From positions 16,535 to 80,534 of IMG/VR virus record IMGVR_UViG_3300027859_000009: a stretch of DNA of 64,000 nucleotides; one strand, given 5' to 3'. The notes under the pieces are model-generated. The model worked only from the letters and a program-made list of their open reading frames with translations. It was not told the DNA's origin and searched no databases. Position 1 is the first letter of the stretch; each line of letters begins with the position of its first letter. Shown one piece after another: positions 9,495-17,696 of the stretch. Made by a program: the position numbers and the translations under genes. The stretch is from a virus.

Positions 9495-10084
9495 TGGGTC
9501 AAGTTAGAAACGATATAAAAAAACTAATTAAAGAAAATGGAAGTTTAGCTAAGGCTTCTTCTGCTTCTCAAGATTGGTTTGATGCTGGTAAAAAATCTGT
9601 AAATGAAAAAGGTGCAAGTTTTACCTCTAAAAGGTTTTTTCCAGGAAAAATATACATTTTTAGATATACGCCTTTAAATTCAAAAAATCTACCATGGTTT
9701 GATAAAAACCCAGTAGTTTTAGCTTTAGACCCTGCAGGTGCAAATGATGTTGGAATAAATTTAAACCTTTTACCAAAAGATGTAAAAGAAAATTTATTAG
9801 ATAAGGTATATAGTATGTTTGAGGCAGAAATTAAAAGTAATTCAGTAGGAGGTGCAGCAAATAACGTTAAAAGACAAAAGCATCTATCAATGACTTGGGA
9901 AAATATGAAAGGTTTTTTAAAAGGACCTGGATATGATTTTGCGTTAAGGCAATACATTGTTGGTAGAAAGTCTGCACAGGCATTTGTTAGTTATGAAAAC
10001 TGGGCAAAAATAGTATTATGTGATTTTGCAGATTTGCAAGGAACTTCGTATGCTGAATTAGAAAGGCTTTTTAAAAAGAAATAG
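9494..10084 (+). CDS. Conserved virion-associated protein, unassigned
   Basis: 196-residue protein, start overlapping the gp4 stop by one base. Residues ~47-100 have the pattern F-x-P-G-x-[IY]-x-F-x-Y, LPWFDKNPVV, GINLNLLP, followed by a helix: a signature I recall from T4-like phage structural proteins, but I cannot tie it to a numbered T4 gene. Position between head completion and portal genes suggests a neck, tail-completion or DNA-end role. Function not assigned. Confidence 0.82.
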   Translation: MGQVRNDIKKLIKENGSLAKASSASQDWFDAGKKSVNEKGASFTSKRFFPGKIYIFRYTPLNSKNLPWFDKNPVVLALDPAGANDVGINLNLLPKDVKENLLDKVYSMFEAEIKSNSVGGAANNVKRQKHLSMTWENMKGFLKGPGYDFALRQYIVGRKSAQAFVSYENWAKIVLCDFADLQGTSYAELERLFKKK

Positions 10085-10093
10085 AATAAAAAG

Positions 10094-10101
10094 AATATAT
10101 A
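10094..10101 (+). promoter_or_regulatory. Late promoter motif variant (AATATATA)
   Basis: GAATATATAA, a one-base variant of the late motif, 22 nt before the portal ATG. Confidence 0.55.
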
Positions 10102-10123
10102 AATTGAAAAAGTATTAAAAATT

Positions 10124-11725
10124 ATGGCAGGTTTTGCAGATAAGGACCCTAGAAATGGGCCTTTTAGTACAGGTAAAAGACCATTTAGTCTAAGTAATAC
10201 ACTAAAAAGATTATCTTCATTTGGTATGAGATATGATGATTTAGTACTTAGGCAATCACAGGCTATTGGTCCTTTAGAAGATAAATTCGGATATGGCGAC
10301 ATTAACCCTATGGGTATTGACGATGATAATATGTATGCGGCATTTGCTGCATTATCAATGGCCGATACAACAATGCGAAAAAATGTACCTTTTTTCGATC
10401 AGCAATATGTTGTAAAAAGAGAAGAACTTAGAAGATTTTCAGTAAATGATGAAATTGAAGATATTTTAGATATTCTTTGTGATGAAACAATAGTATATGA
10501 TAATAAAAATTTCTTTGGTTCTCCTGAAATATTAGGAGTTGAGGTTTCTGATGGAATTCAAAAAGACTTAAATAGATATTTTAGACAAATATATCATGCA
10601 TTTGGATTTAATTCAGATCAATCTGCTTGGTACTACTTTAGGAAATGGTTAATTGACGGATATCTTGCATTTGAAATTATTTATTCACCAGATCAATCAG
10701 AAATTATAGGTTTTAAAGAATTAGACCCAGTAAGTTTAATTCCTGGATATAATAAAGATGATGGTAAAAAAGTTTGGATTCAATTTAAGGATGACCCTGT
10801 AAAAGAAAGAACTCTTTATGATTCTCAAGTAATTTATCTTTCTTATTCTTCAATAACTACAGCCTCTAGAGTATCTTATGTTGAAAGATTAACAAGGTCA
10901 TTTAACTTATTAAGAATTATGGAGCACACCAGGGTAATTTGGGCTGTTACTAATAGTTCATATAGAATGAAATTTGTAATACCTGTAGGTGGTAAATCTA
11001 AGACTAGAGCAAAACAATCTTTAGCACAACTTATGAATTCGTATAAAGAAGTTGTTGATTTTGATTGGGAATCTGCTTCAATGCAAACAAATGGACAGCC
11101 AATGTTACAATTTAATAAAGAGTATTGGTTACCAAGTAAAGACGGAGATAGTCCAGAAATAGAAACATTAGATAGTTCAGGTCCGGACCTTTCAGACACA
11201 GAAGCATTAAAATATTTTAGTGATAAATTAAAACACGTTTCTAAAATACCGTATTCAAGATTTTTATATGAAGATGGAGGTGGAGACTTTAATCTTGCTG
11301 CAGATGGAATGATTAGAGATGAAATAAAATTCAGTAAATTTGTTAAGAGACTTAGAGCAGCTTTCCAAGAAATTTTAGTTAAGCCTCTTTATTTACAAAT
11401 GTGCATTAAATATAAAGACCTTTCTGAAGACCCACAATTTAAAACTCAAGTGGCTTTAAGATATTATAAAGATAATGATTTTGCAGCATTAAAAGAAATG
11501 GAAATCATGGAACGTAGATTAGACTTCGTTTCAACAATGAGAGATTCATTGATGACAACAAATCAAGAAACTATGGAAGAAGAATACTACTTTGATATGG
11601 AGTTCTTAGTTGATAGATATCTGCAGCTTAGCCCAGATGATATTGCAGCAAATGCAGCGGCTAAAGCTAAGGAAGAAAGAGAAAAAGAAGAAGCACCTGA
11701 GCCAGAAGACCCAATGGCAATGTAA
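10124..11725 (+). CDS. 20: Portal vertex protein, gp20-like
   Basis: Dodecameric portal at the unique head vertex, through which gp17 pumps DNA. Recognised by the long alpha-beta portal architecture: NDEIEDILDILCDETI, GYLAFEIIYSPD, FKELDPVSLIPGYN, an RVIWAVTNSSYRMKF wing segment and LSDTEALKYFSDKL. Length 533 aa is close to T4 gp20 (524 aa). It is followed, as in T4, by small core protein, protease and capsid genes. Confidence 0.92.
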   Translation: MAGFADKDPRNGPFSTGKRPFSLSNTLKRLSSFGMRYDDLVLRQSQAIGPLEDKFGYGDINPMGIDDDNMYAAFAALSMADTTMRKNVPFFDQQYVVKREELRRFSVNDEIEDILDILCDETIVYDNKNFFGSPEILGVEVSDGIQKDLNRYFRQIYHAFGFNSDQSAWYYFRKWLIDGYLAFEIIYSPDQSEIIGFKELDPVSLIPGYNKDDGKKVWIQFKDDPVKERTLYDSQVIYLSYSSITTASRVSYVERLTRSFNLLRIMEHTRVIWAVTNSSYRMKFVIPVGGKSKTRAKQSLAQLMNSYKEVVDFDWESASMQTNGQPMLQFNKEYWLPSKDGDSPEIETLDSSGPDLSDTEALKYFSDKLKHVSKIPYSRFLYEDGGGDFNLAADGMIRDEIKFSKFVKRLRAAFQEILVKPLYLQMCIKYKDLSEDPQFKTQVALRYYKDNDFAALKEMEIMERRLDFVSTMRDSLMTTNQETMEEEYYFDMEFLVDRYLQLSPDDIAANAAAKAKEEREKEEAPEPEDPMAM

Positions 11726-11731
11726 AAAAAA

Positions 11732-11739
11732 GATATATA
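11732..11739 (+). promoter_or_regulatory. Late promoter motif GATATATA, very close to start codon
   Basis: GATATATA ends only 4 nt before the ATG at 11744. If transcription starts 6-7 nt downstream as in T4, the mRNA would be leaderless or start inside the gene; it may mainly serve the protease gene. Confidence 0.55.
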
Positions 11740-11743
11740 AAAC

Positions 11744-12130
11744 ATGAAAATACAAAGAATAACATCGTACGAACAATTTTCAAGAGTTTTCGGTCCTATA
11801 AGTGAGGAAAAGAAAGAATCTTTATCTTCTATTAAAGCAGGTGATGAAAGTAAAGTTGAAGTATCAGATCAAAAAACTTCAGATGGTAAAATTATTTCTG
11901 CACAGGAGATTCTAGGTCAAATAATTGCTTCTGAAACAGAAGGAGATTTTAAAAAATATTTTTATGATAAGTATGGAACTACTAAATTCGATACTGAGAC
12001 AATGGGACAAATGGTAACAACTTACCAGGAATATAATAAAGAACTTGCAGCTGAAGAAAAGGAAGAAGAAAAGGAAGGCGGTGAAGGTGAAGGAGGTGAA
12101 GAAGATCCACTTGCAGGACTAGATGTTTAA
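11744..12130 (+). CDS. Prohead core protein (gp67/68 position), capsid-targeting-like N-terminus
   Basis: 128-residue acidic protein in the slot T4 uses for core genes 67 and 68 (between portal and protease). The N-terminus contains SYEQF and a possible cleavage site PISE followed by E at about residue 21; the C-terminal ~30 residues are almost entirely E, K and G. Charge-rich composition fits a scaffold component degraded by the prohead protease. Similarity to gp67/68 is positional, not by sequence. Confidence 0.83.
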   Translation: MKIQRITSYEQFSRVFGPISEEKKESLSSIKAGDESKVEVSDQKTSDGKIISAQEILGQIIASETEGDFKKYFYDKYGTTKFDTETMGQMVTTYQEYNKELAAEEKEEEKEGGEGEGGEEDPLAGLDV

Positions 12131-12149
12131 AAAATAAAATTTTATTAAA

Positions 12150-12157
12150 GATATATA
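12150..12157 (+). promoter_or_regulatory. Late promoter motif GATATATA
   Basis: GATATATA 19 nt before the protease-scaffold ATG at 12177. Confidence 0.7.
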
Positions 12158-12176
12158 CAAAAAATAAGAAACAAAA

Positions 12177-14060
12177 ATGGATAAACTTATCGACAAGACA
12201 AGCAATTTTGATTTGTTAATAGTAGAGAAGTCCTCATCAATTTTAACAAAATCTGGTGATGACAAAGACTATGTTTTAGAAGGTACTTTTGGAGAGATTG
12301 ATGTTAAGAATAAAAACAACAGAATTTATACAGAAGGAGAATATTTACCACAAATTGAATCATTGCAAAATAAAATTAACTCTTCTAAGTTATTAGGAGA
12401 ATTAGACCATCCTCAGCAATTTGATATATCTTTAAAAAACGTATCGCATATTATTGAAGAATTAAGATATGATAAAGAAAATAAAAAAGTAAAAGGTAAA
12501 ATCAGACTACTTGATACCGACGCAGGAAGACAAGCTAAGGCTTTAGTAGACGCTGGTGTACCTTTACACATTAGCTCTAGGGCAGCAGGTGAAGTATCAG
12601 AAGGAGGTAAAGTAAAAATAAAGCAATTATTTACTTATGACCTCGTTGCAGACCCTGGTTTTCAAAATGCAGAATTAACAAGAGTAAATGAATCTTATGG
12701 ATATTCAAATGACGAAAACTTATTTATTTACGAGTTATTTAAAAGAAAAGAAGAAAATAAAAACCAAAACATAATAGAAAATAAAAACAAAAAAGAAATG
12801 GAAGAATTTGTAAAAACAGATGATTTCAACAACTACACAAAGTATCTTGCTGAGCAGATCAAAGGTTTAAAATCGGTTATTTCTGAATTATCAGAAAAAA
12901 CAAATAATGGTTCGGATGAAACAAATGAAACTATTGAAAATGTAACAGCACATAACGACAGTATTGTTGAACAATTAAACAATTTAACAGAGTACGTTAA
13001 ATATGTTGCAGAAAAAACAGACCAAAACATCTCATACACTGAGCATGTTGCAGAAAAAACAGACCAAAGTATTCAATATGCTGAGTACGTTGCGGAAAAA
13101 GTAGACCAAGGAATCGGATACACTGAACACGTAGCAGAATCTTTAACATCTTTAAAAGAGTATGCAAACTACGTTGCAACATCTTACAACGAAGGTGCTG
13201 AAACAACAGAAAAATTAATAGAGTATGTTGAGTATTTAAGAGGTAATGTACAAAATATCAGTGAATATGCTAATTATATTGCTGAATCTATCAACGAAAA
13301 TCTAGTAATAGAAGGCGATGATGAAACAGCAAAAGAATTCGATGAATCAGATGAAGATAACGAATTAGAAAAAGTAGGAGATAACTCTGGAGAAGCTAAT
13401 AGAGCTGATGGTGGAGCTGGTCAAGAAAAAGAAGATTTAGATAACGATTTAAAAGACGTTACTACACCTGATGAAAAAGAAGAAGCTGATAAAGAAGTTC
13501 CTAAAAATTCAGGAGCAGACGGTGCTGATGACCCGCTAGAATCATATAAAGATGAAATTTCAGGTAAATTAAGTAGTTTACTAGAAAAAGCAGCTACAAA
13601 AGAAAATAAAGACCCTCATTTCTTTAAATTAGTTAGTTCTACAACAGCAGAAAAATATAATAACTTAGATGAAAATTCTAAAACTGCAGCTAGAAAATCA
13701 ATTACTGAATCAGGATTTTTAACAGAATCTCAAATTATCAGAATCATTGAAAACGTTAATGAAGTATCAGGAAACGTTTCAAATGAGCCTTTATTTATTA
13801 CAGCTATGCCGTCTGAATATAAAGATAAATGGAATTCACTTTCAGAATCTAAGAAAAGACAAATTGTTGCACAGTCTAAGACTCGTAAATTAGAAACAGA
13901 ATATCAAGTAAGAAACTTCTGGCAAACTAGAGACCTTAGAGAATTTGCTCCAGTAATGGAAAAAGTAGAAATGATTAACGAAAGTAAAAAAGAAGAACCA
14001 AAATTACCTTATAGTCTAGATGGTGTACAAGAGGCATTATCAAAAAGATTTAATAAGTAA
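12177..14060 (+). CDS. 21: Prohead protease fused to scaffold/core domain (gp21-gp22-like fusion)
   Basis: 627 residues. Residues ~30-175 are a T4 gp21-type serine protease: EGTFGEIDVKNKNNRIY, catalytic His in GELDHP (H78), catalytic Ser in HISSRAAG (S133 or S134) and YDLVADPGF. VNE at residues 170-172 followed by S173 is a plausible autocleavage site. Residues ~208-380 are coiled coil with 14-residue repeats (YxEYVAEKxDQxI); then an acidic linker and a helical C-terminal domain. T4 has protease (212 aa) and scaffold gp22 (269 aa) as separate genes, and no separate gp22 is visible here. An in-frame ATG at 12799 after an A-rich stretch could give the scaffold alone. Confidence 0.88.
   Translation: MDKLIDKTSNFDLLIVEKSSSILTKSGDDKDYVLEGTFGEIDVKNKNNRIYTEGEYLPQIESLQNKINSSKLLGELDHPQQFDISLKNVSHIIEELRYDKENKKVKGKIRLLDTDAGRQAKALVDAGVPLHISSRAAGEVSEGGKVKIKQLFTYDLVADPGFQNAELTRVNESYGYSNDENLFIYELFKRKEENKNQNIIENKNKKEMEEFVKTDDFNNYTKYLAEQIKGLKSVISELSEKTNNGSDETNETIENVTAHNDSIVEQLNNLTEYVKYVAEKTDQNISYTEHVAEKTDQSIQYAEYVAEKVDQGIGYTEHVAESLTSLKEYANYVATSYNEGAETTEKLIEYVEYLRGNVQNISEYANYIAESINENLVIEGDDETAKEFDESDEDNELEKVGDNSGEANRADGGAGQEKEDLDNDLKDVTTPDEKEEADKEVPKNSGADGADDPLESYKDEISGKLSSLLEKAATKENKDPHFFKLVSSTTAEKYNNLDENSKTAARKSITESGFLTESQIIRIIENVNEVSGNVSNEPLFITAMPSEYKDKWNSLSESKKRQIVAQSKTRKLETEYQVRNFWQTRDLREFAPVMEKVEMINESKKEEPKLPYSLDGVQEALSKRFNK
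12993..13160 (+). repeat. 42-bp tandem repeats encoding coiled-coil heptad pairs
   Basis: Four consecutive 42-nt units (12993, 13035, 13077, 13119), each coding Y-x-[EK]-[YH]-V-A-E-[KS] and mostly followed by x-D-Q-x-I. The fourth is diverged and degenerate copies continue to about 13300. Two heptads per unit predicts a regular coiled coil in the scaffold part. Confidence 0.9.
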
Positions 14061-14082
14061 TAAAATTCTATTTTTGTTTTTT

Positions 14083-14109
14083 AAAGCCCAGAATTTTCTG
14101 GGCTTTTTT
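14083..14109 (+). terminator. Intrinsic terminator
   Basis: AAAGCCCAGAA/TTCTGGGCTTT stem followed by Ts, 22 nt after the protease-scaffold stop. Confidence 0.9.
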
Positions 14110-14122
14110 ATGTTCCTAGAAA

Positions 14123-14130
14123 GATATATA
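14123..14130 (+). promoter_or_regulatory. Late promoter motif GATATATA
   Basis: GATATATA 16 nt before the ATG at 14147, directly after a terminator. Confidence 0.7.
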
Positions 14131-14146
14131 ATAAAAAACATCAGTT

Positions 14147-14338
14147 ATGATTAAACATATATTTCACTTATTACCGGTTATTTTATGCTTAGGGTTTTCT
14201 ATCCTTTGGCCTTTTTGGTTAGCAAACGGATATTTAGATACTTTATACCTTAAAGCAGCAACTTTTATAGCGGCTTATGGTGGCTTTATAGGAGGTACTG
14301 TATGGTACATTCAATGGGTTAAAAGAAACAAAAGATAA
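14147..14338 (+). CDS. Small membrane protein, two transmembrane segments
   Basis: 63 residues: two hydrophobic helices (about 7-27 and 34-55) joined by a short loop and ending in a basic tail (KRNKR). It has its own late promoter and lies between the protease-scaffold and capsid genes, so it is made with the virion proteins. No family recognised; membrane anchoring of head assembly is one possibility. Confidence 0.68.
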   Translation: MIKHIFHLLPVILCLGFSILWPFWLANGYLDTLYLKAATFIAAYGGFIGGTVWYIQWVKRNKR

Positions 14339-14439
14339 TCCTATAATCAAATACTCTACTTTTATTTAAAAAATATACAACTTTATTATATGATTCTAGT
14401 TATATAATATTAATGTAGTATTTTATTGAAAAATAAAAA

Positions 14440-14447
14440 GATATATA
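14440..14447 (+). promoter_or_regulatory. Late promoter motif GATATATA before major capsid gene
   Basis: GATATATA 47 nt before the ATG at 14495, giving one of the longer leaders here. The rest of the 157-nt gap (14339-14494) holds only AT-rich sequence. Confidence 0.72.
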
Positions 14448-14494
14448 AAACATATTCGACGATTTGGCTAAAGAAGCAGAAAGCCATGTAAATA

Positions 14495-15946
14495 ATGTCG
14501 AAAACTAAAACGCAAAAAAATAAATTTAACAAAATGGCAAATTTAATTAACGAAGCGGAAATTAGAGATACATGGTCACCGATTATTGAATCGGCAACTG
14601 GTATCAAAGACGCTGAAAAATTATCATGGATGTCTGAGTACTGTCACAATCACAAACTTTACGAAGACGCAAACATCATGTCCCTTAACCCAGGAATGAA
14701 CTTAACAGGTATGGGTGCAGTAGCATTCCCATCAAACTTTGACGGTGCAGCTGACGGTTCAGGAGACAAAGCTCCAACTTTACTTCCTTTAGCGATGCAA
14801 GTTGCAGCTCAAACAATCGGATTAGACTTAGTACCAGTTGTACCAATGGCTGGACCTATGGGTCTTTTATCTTACCTAGACTTCGTATACGAAGGAGGTA
14901 CTTTAGGTGCTGGAGCTTCCGGTGCTGATGGTACTGTAGCACCTACATACATCAAATCAGGAGCAACTGCTGCTTCTACTGGTGATACTATCGTAGGTAC
15001 ATCTAGAATTGACGGAAAATCAATCATCAAAATTGGAGCAACAACTGAAGCTGCAGCACCAGTAACTAACACTTACGCTGACGCTGAATTAGTTGCTGCA
15101 TTAGACGACCATATCCCTGGTTTCGTTGGAAATGATGATGGAACTCCATACACTAGAGAAGTTGGTGAATCAACTCCGGACAGAGTTATGGGTCTTTCAT
15201 TGTTCAGTAAATCAGTAGACGCTAGAACTTATCAAGTTGCTGCTGCAGTTACTAGAGAGCAAGTACAAGATTTAAAACAATTCGGTGTAGATGCAGTTGC
15301 TCAAGTAGAGGCTGTATTAACTAACGAGCTTACTCAAACAATCAATGATTTAATTATCAATAACATCGATTCACTTGCTACTGCTAACATGGCAGCTGCT
15401 GGTATCGCTGGAAACTTAAACGTAGCTTTAACTCCTGTTGCATCTGCAGCTGGTGGTGCTACTGAAGGTTCACAACACAGAAAAGTATTAACAGGTATTC
15501 TTGCTGCTGCTAACTTAATTGCTAACAGAGGTAGAAGAGGTGCTGGTAACTTTGCTGTAGTTGGACCACAGGTTGCTACATTAATTCAATCGGTTTCAGG
15601 ATTTGTTCCTAACCCATTCGCTAACACGGCAAACCAATCAGCAGGTGCTATTTATCCTGTAGGTTCTGTTGCTGGTGTACAAGTTTATACTAACCCAAAA
15701 TGGAATTGGTCTTACAATGAAGTATTAGTTGGTAGAAAAGGAGACGGAAACGGACCTGGATTAGTATTCATGCCTTACTTAATGGCAGAATCAGTACAAA
15801 CAATTGCTGAAGGAACTATGGCTCCTAAAGTAGCTGTTAAGTCTAGATTCAGAATCGTTGAAGCTGGTTTCCACCCAGAAACACAATATGCAAAATTTGC
15901 AATTACTGTTGCTGGTGGTGGTACTGATTTAGTAAACATCGCTTAA
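14495..15946 (+). CDS. 23: Major capsid protein, gp23-like
   Basis: HK97-fold shell protein. Near the N-terminus NLINE followed by AEIRD parallels the T4 gp23 cleavage site (FLTE followed by AEIGG), so prohead protease should cut after E20. Further T4-like stretches are ALDDHIPGF, AAVTREQVQDLKQFGVDA, LTNELTQTINDLII, NRGRRGAGNFAVVGPQVATL and VLVGRKGDGNGPGLVFMPY. 483 aa against 521 in T4. An in-frame ATG at 14534 (M14) has the AACAAAATG context typical of this phage and could be the real start, leaving a 7-residue propeptide. GC- and alanine-rich codons suggest high expression. Confidence 0.93.
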   Translation: MSKTKTQKNKFNKMANLINEAEIRDTWSPIIESATGIKDAEKLSWMSEYCHNHKLYEDANIMSLNPGMNLTGMGAVAFPSNFDGAADGSGDKAPTLLPLAMQVAAQTIGLDLVPVVPMAGPMGLLSYLDFVYEGGTLGAGASGADGTVAPTYIKSGATAASTGDTIVGTSRIDGKSIIKIGATTEAAAPVTNTYADAELVAALDDHIPGFVGNDDGTPYTREVGESTPDRVMGLSLFSKSVDARTYQVAAAVTREQVQDLKQFGVDAVAQVEAVLTNELTQTINDLIINNIDSLATANMAAAGIAGNLNVALTPVASAAGGATEGSQHRKVLTGILAAANLIANRGRRGAGNFAVVGPQVATLIQSVSGFVPNPFANTANQSAGAIYPVGSVAGVQVYTNPKWNWSYNEVLVGRKGDGNGPGLVFMPYLMAESVQTIAEGTMAPKVAVKSRFRIVEAGFHPETQYAKFAITVAGGGTDLVNIA

Positions 15947-15971
15947 TAAACTTTTAATAGTTTTAAGATAT

Positions 15972-15998
15972 AAAGGGAAACGTAAGTTTCCCTTTTTC
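15972..15998 (+). terminator. Strong intrinsic terminator after capsid gene
   Basis: 10-bp perfect stem (AAAGGGAAAC/GTTTCCCTTT, loop GTAA) running into Ts. Confidence 0.92.
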
Positions 15999-16009
15999 TG
16001 ATTTAAAAG

Positions 16010-16017
16010 GATATATA
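16010..16017 (+). promoter_or_regulatory. Late promoter motif GATATATA
   Basis: GATATATA 29 nt before the ATG at 16047, right after the capsid terminator. Confidence 0.7.
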
Positions 16018-16046
16018 CTATATTAATCTAAATAAAATTAACAAAA

Positions 16047-17072
16047 ATGAAAAGATTTTACCTAAAAGAAAATTTAAAAACATACAGTGAGTTTACATCA
16101 CTTAATGAAGAAATCAATATTGAAAACCAACAAGAAACCTCTATATCAGGTCAAGATATTGAGGGCGATGTCATAACTGGAGATAATCTTTCCGGTGAAA
16201 TTGATACCATCTTAGATAAATTAAAAGAATTAGAAGATGGAATAGAAGAAGAACTTGCGGTTAAATATTTAGGTCTTATAGAAGATAGAGACCTTTTTGA
16301 AGAAGAAGATGGCGCAATGGCCAAAATAAAAGATTTTGTATTTGTAGCACCTAAAGTTACAAAAATGCAGAAAAAAGCTAATAAAATTAGACTTAATAAA
16401 GAGGTCTTAGATATGACTGTACAAAATCCTGAAATAGATGGTAAGAAAAAGAAATCGTTAGAACAAAAAAGAGACGGACTTAAAGACCAACTTAAAGATT
16501 TAGAAAATGCAGTTACCCAATATCAAAAAGATAACGGTGGAAAATATTCTGCTAGAAAACTTGCTAAAACAAAAATTGAAGGTCAATTAGCAGCTATTAA
16601 GAAAAAGACTGGTATGTCAGATGACCCAAAACAGCAAAAGTCATTAGCACAAGATGCTAAAGAACTTGCAGTAAGATACAAAGAAGAAGTTGCAGCAACA
16701 AAAGAAATTGCAGATGCTGATAAGCCTTCACCGGAAGAAGTAGCTAAAGCTAAAGCTGATGAAATCAAAACTCAAAGAAAAGAACTTATCGATAAGAAAG
16801 AGTCTACTGATGATAAAAAAGCACAAGCAACTTTACAAGTAGAAATAGAAACACTTAACGTAAAAATAGCTGCATTAGAGAAAGAAGGTGAAGCAGAAGC
16901 TAAACAAGATTTAAAAGATGCTAAGGCAAAATTAGCAGAAATTGAATCTGGAGGAGCAGAAGCAGAAGCAGGAGCTGAAGGAGAAGCAGGAGCTGAAGGA
17001 GAAGCAGGAGCTAAAGGATATAATGAGTCTGAATTTGATGGTTCTGGTAGAAGTTTACCTATCGCAGAATAG
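16047..17072 (+). CDS. Putative prohead core/internal protein with capsid-targeting-like N-terminus
   Basis: 341 residues, highly charged. Residues ~10-21 read LKTYSEFTSLNE before another E, containing the KTY-x-x-F core of the T4 capsid-targeting sequence. The middle is K/E-rich coiled coil; residues ~308-327 are a repeated A-E-G/A-G-A tract. Like T4 core proteins it is rich in Ala, Lys and Glu and lacks Cys. Own late promoter directly behind the capsid gene. Assigned as head core or internal protein by composition, signal and position. Confidence 0.83.
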   Translation: MKRFYLKENLKTYSEFTSLNEEINIENQQETSISGQDIEGDVITGDNLSGEIDTILDKLKELEDGIEEELAVKYLGLIEDRDLFEEEDGAMAKIKDFVFVAPKVTKMQKKANKIRLNKEVLDMTVQNPEIDGKKKKSLEQKRDGLKDQLKDLENAVTQYQKDNGGKYSARKLAKTKIEGQLAAIKKKTGMSDDPKQQKSLAQDAKELAVRYKEEVAATKEIADADKPSPEEVAKAKADEIKTQRKELIDKKESTDDKKAQATLQVEIETLNVKIAALEKEGEAEAKQDLKDAKAKLAEIESGGAEAEAGAEGEAGAEGEAGAKGYNESEFDGSGRSLPIAE

Positions 17073-17083
17073 TATTTTTTAAA

Positions 17084-17695
17084 ATGATACCTAAGATAAT
17101 ACACCAAATATGGATAGGAGATAAACCTATCCCAGAAAAATGTAAAGCTTTTAGTGCAAAAATGAAGCAACTACATCCAGACTGGAAATATGTTTTTTGG
17201 GACAATAATAAAATATTTAACGAAGTTTATAAAGAAGATGAATATCTGCAAAGCTACTACGAGGATATTAATACCCATTTTAAACCTGCCCATATTGCGG
17301 ATAGAGCTAGACTTTTAATATTAAGAGATTTTGGAGGAGTTTACGTGGATATGGATGCTAACCCTATAAAATCGTTTAATAATATTCATGAAAAACTAAA
17401 CGAATCAATTACTTTTTTTGGAGGTGTTAGGCCTAAAAGTAAAGAAGAAAAAAGAGGAGCATTAATAGACTGTACTGTTTTAGGAGCTGAAAAAAACTCA
17501 AGAATAATCAATGAGGTTTTAAAAATTTATAAGAGTAAAAATTGGGCATGGGGAGGAAGAGCACTTTCTGATAAAATGTTTGAAAATTTAGGACCTGATG
17601 TTGCACTTTTTAACTATAAAAAATTTTACGATACAGAAATAACAGAAGAAACTATAGTTTCTCATGACTCAAATAGACTATGGTCTTGGTTATAA
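17084..17695 (+). CDS. Glycosyltransferase, GT32 (OCH1/capsular-polysaccharide type)
   Basis: 203-residue sugar transferase. It opens with IPKIIHQIWIGDKPIP, then DRARLLILRDFGGVYVDMD, where DMD is the metal- and nucleotide-sugar-binding DXD motif: both are hallmarks of the GT32 family. It is complete for the catalytic domain and has no membrane anchor. It is 11 nt after the core-protein gene and probably shares its late transcript, which suggests glycosylation of a virion or cell-surface component late in infection. Substrate unknown. Confidence 0.85.
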   Translation: MIPKIIHQIWIGDKPIPEKCKAFSAKMKQLHPDWKYVFWDNNKIFNEVYKEDEYLQSYYEDINTHFKPAHIADRARLLILRDFGGVYVDMDANPIKSFNNIHEKLNESITFFGGVRPKSKEEKRGALIDCTVLGAEKNSRIINEVLKIYKSKNWAWGGRALSDKMFENLGPDVALFNYKKFYDTEITEETIVSHDSNRLWSWL

Positions 17696-17696
17696 T

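Noticed and set aside
12833-13206. Minus-strand reading frames opposite the scaffold repeats
   Set aside because: They are mirror images of the 42-bp repeats in the protease-scaffold gene and give Cys/Leu-rich nonsense.
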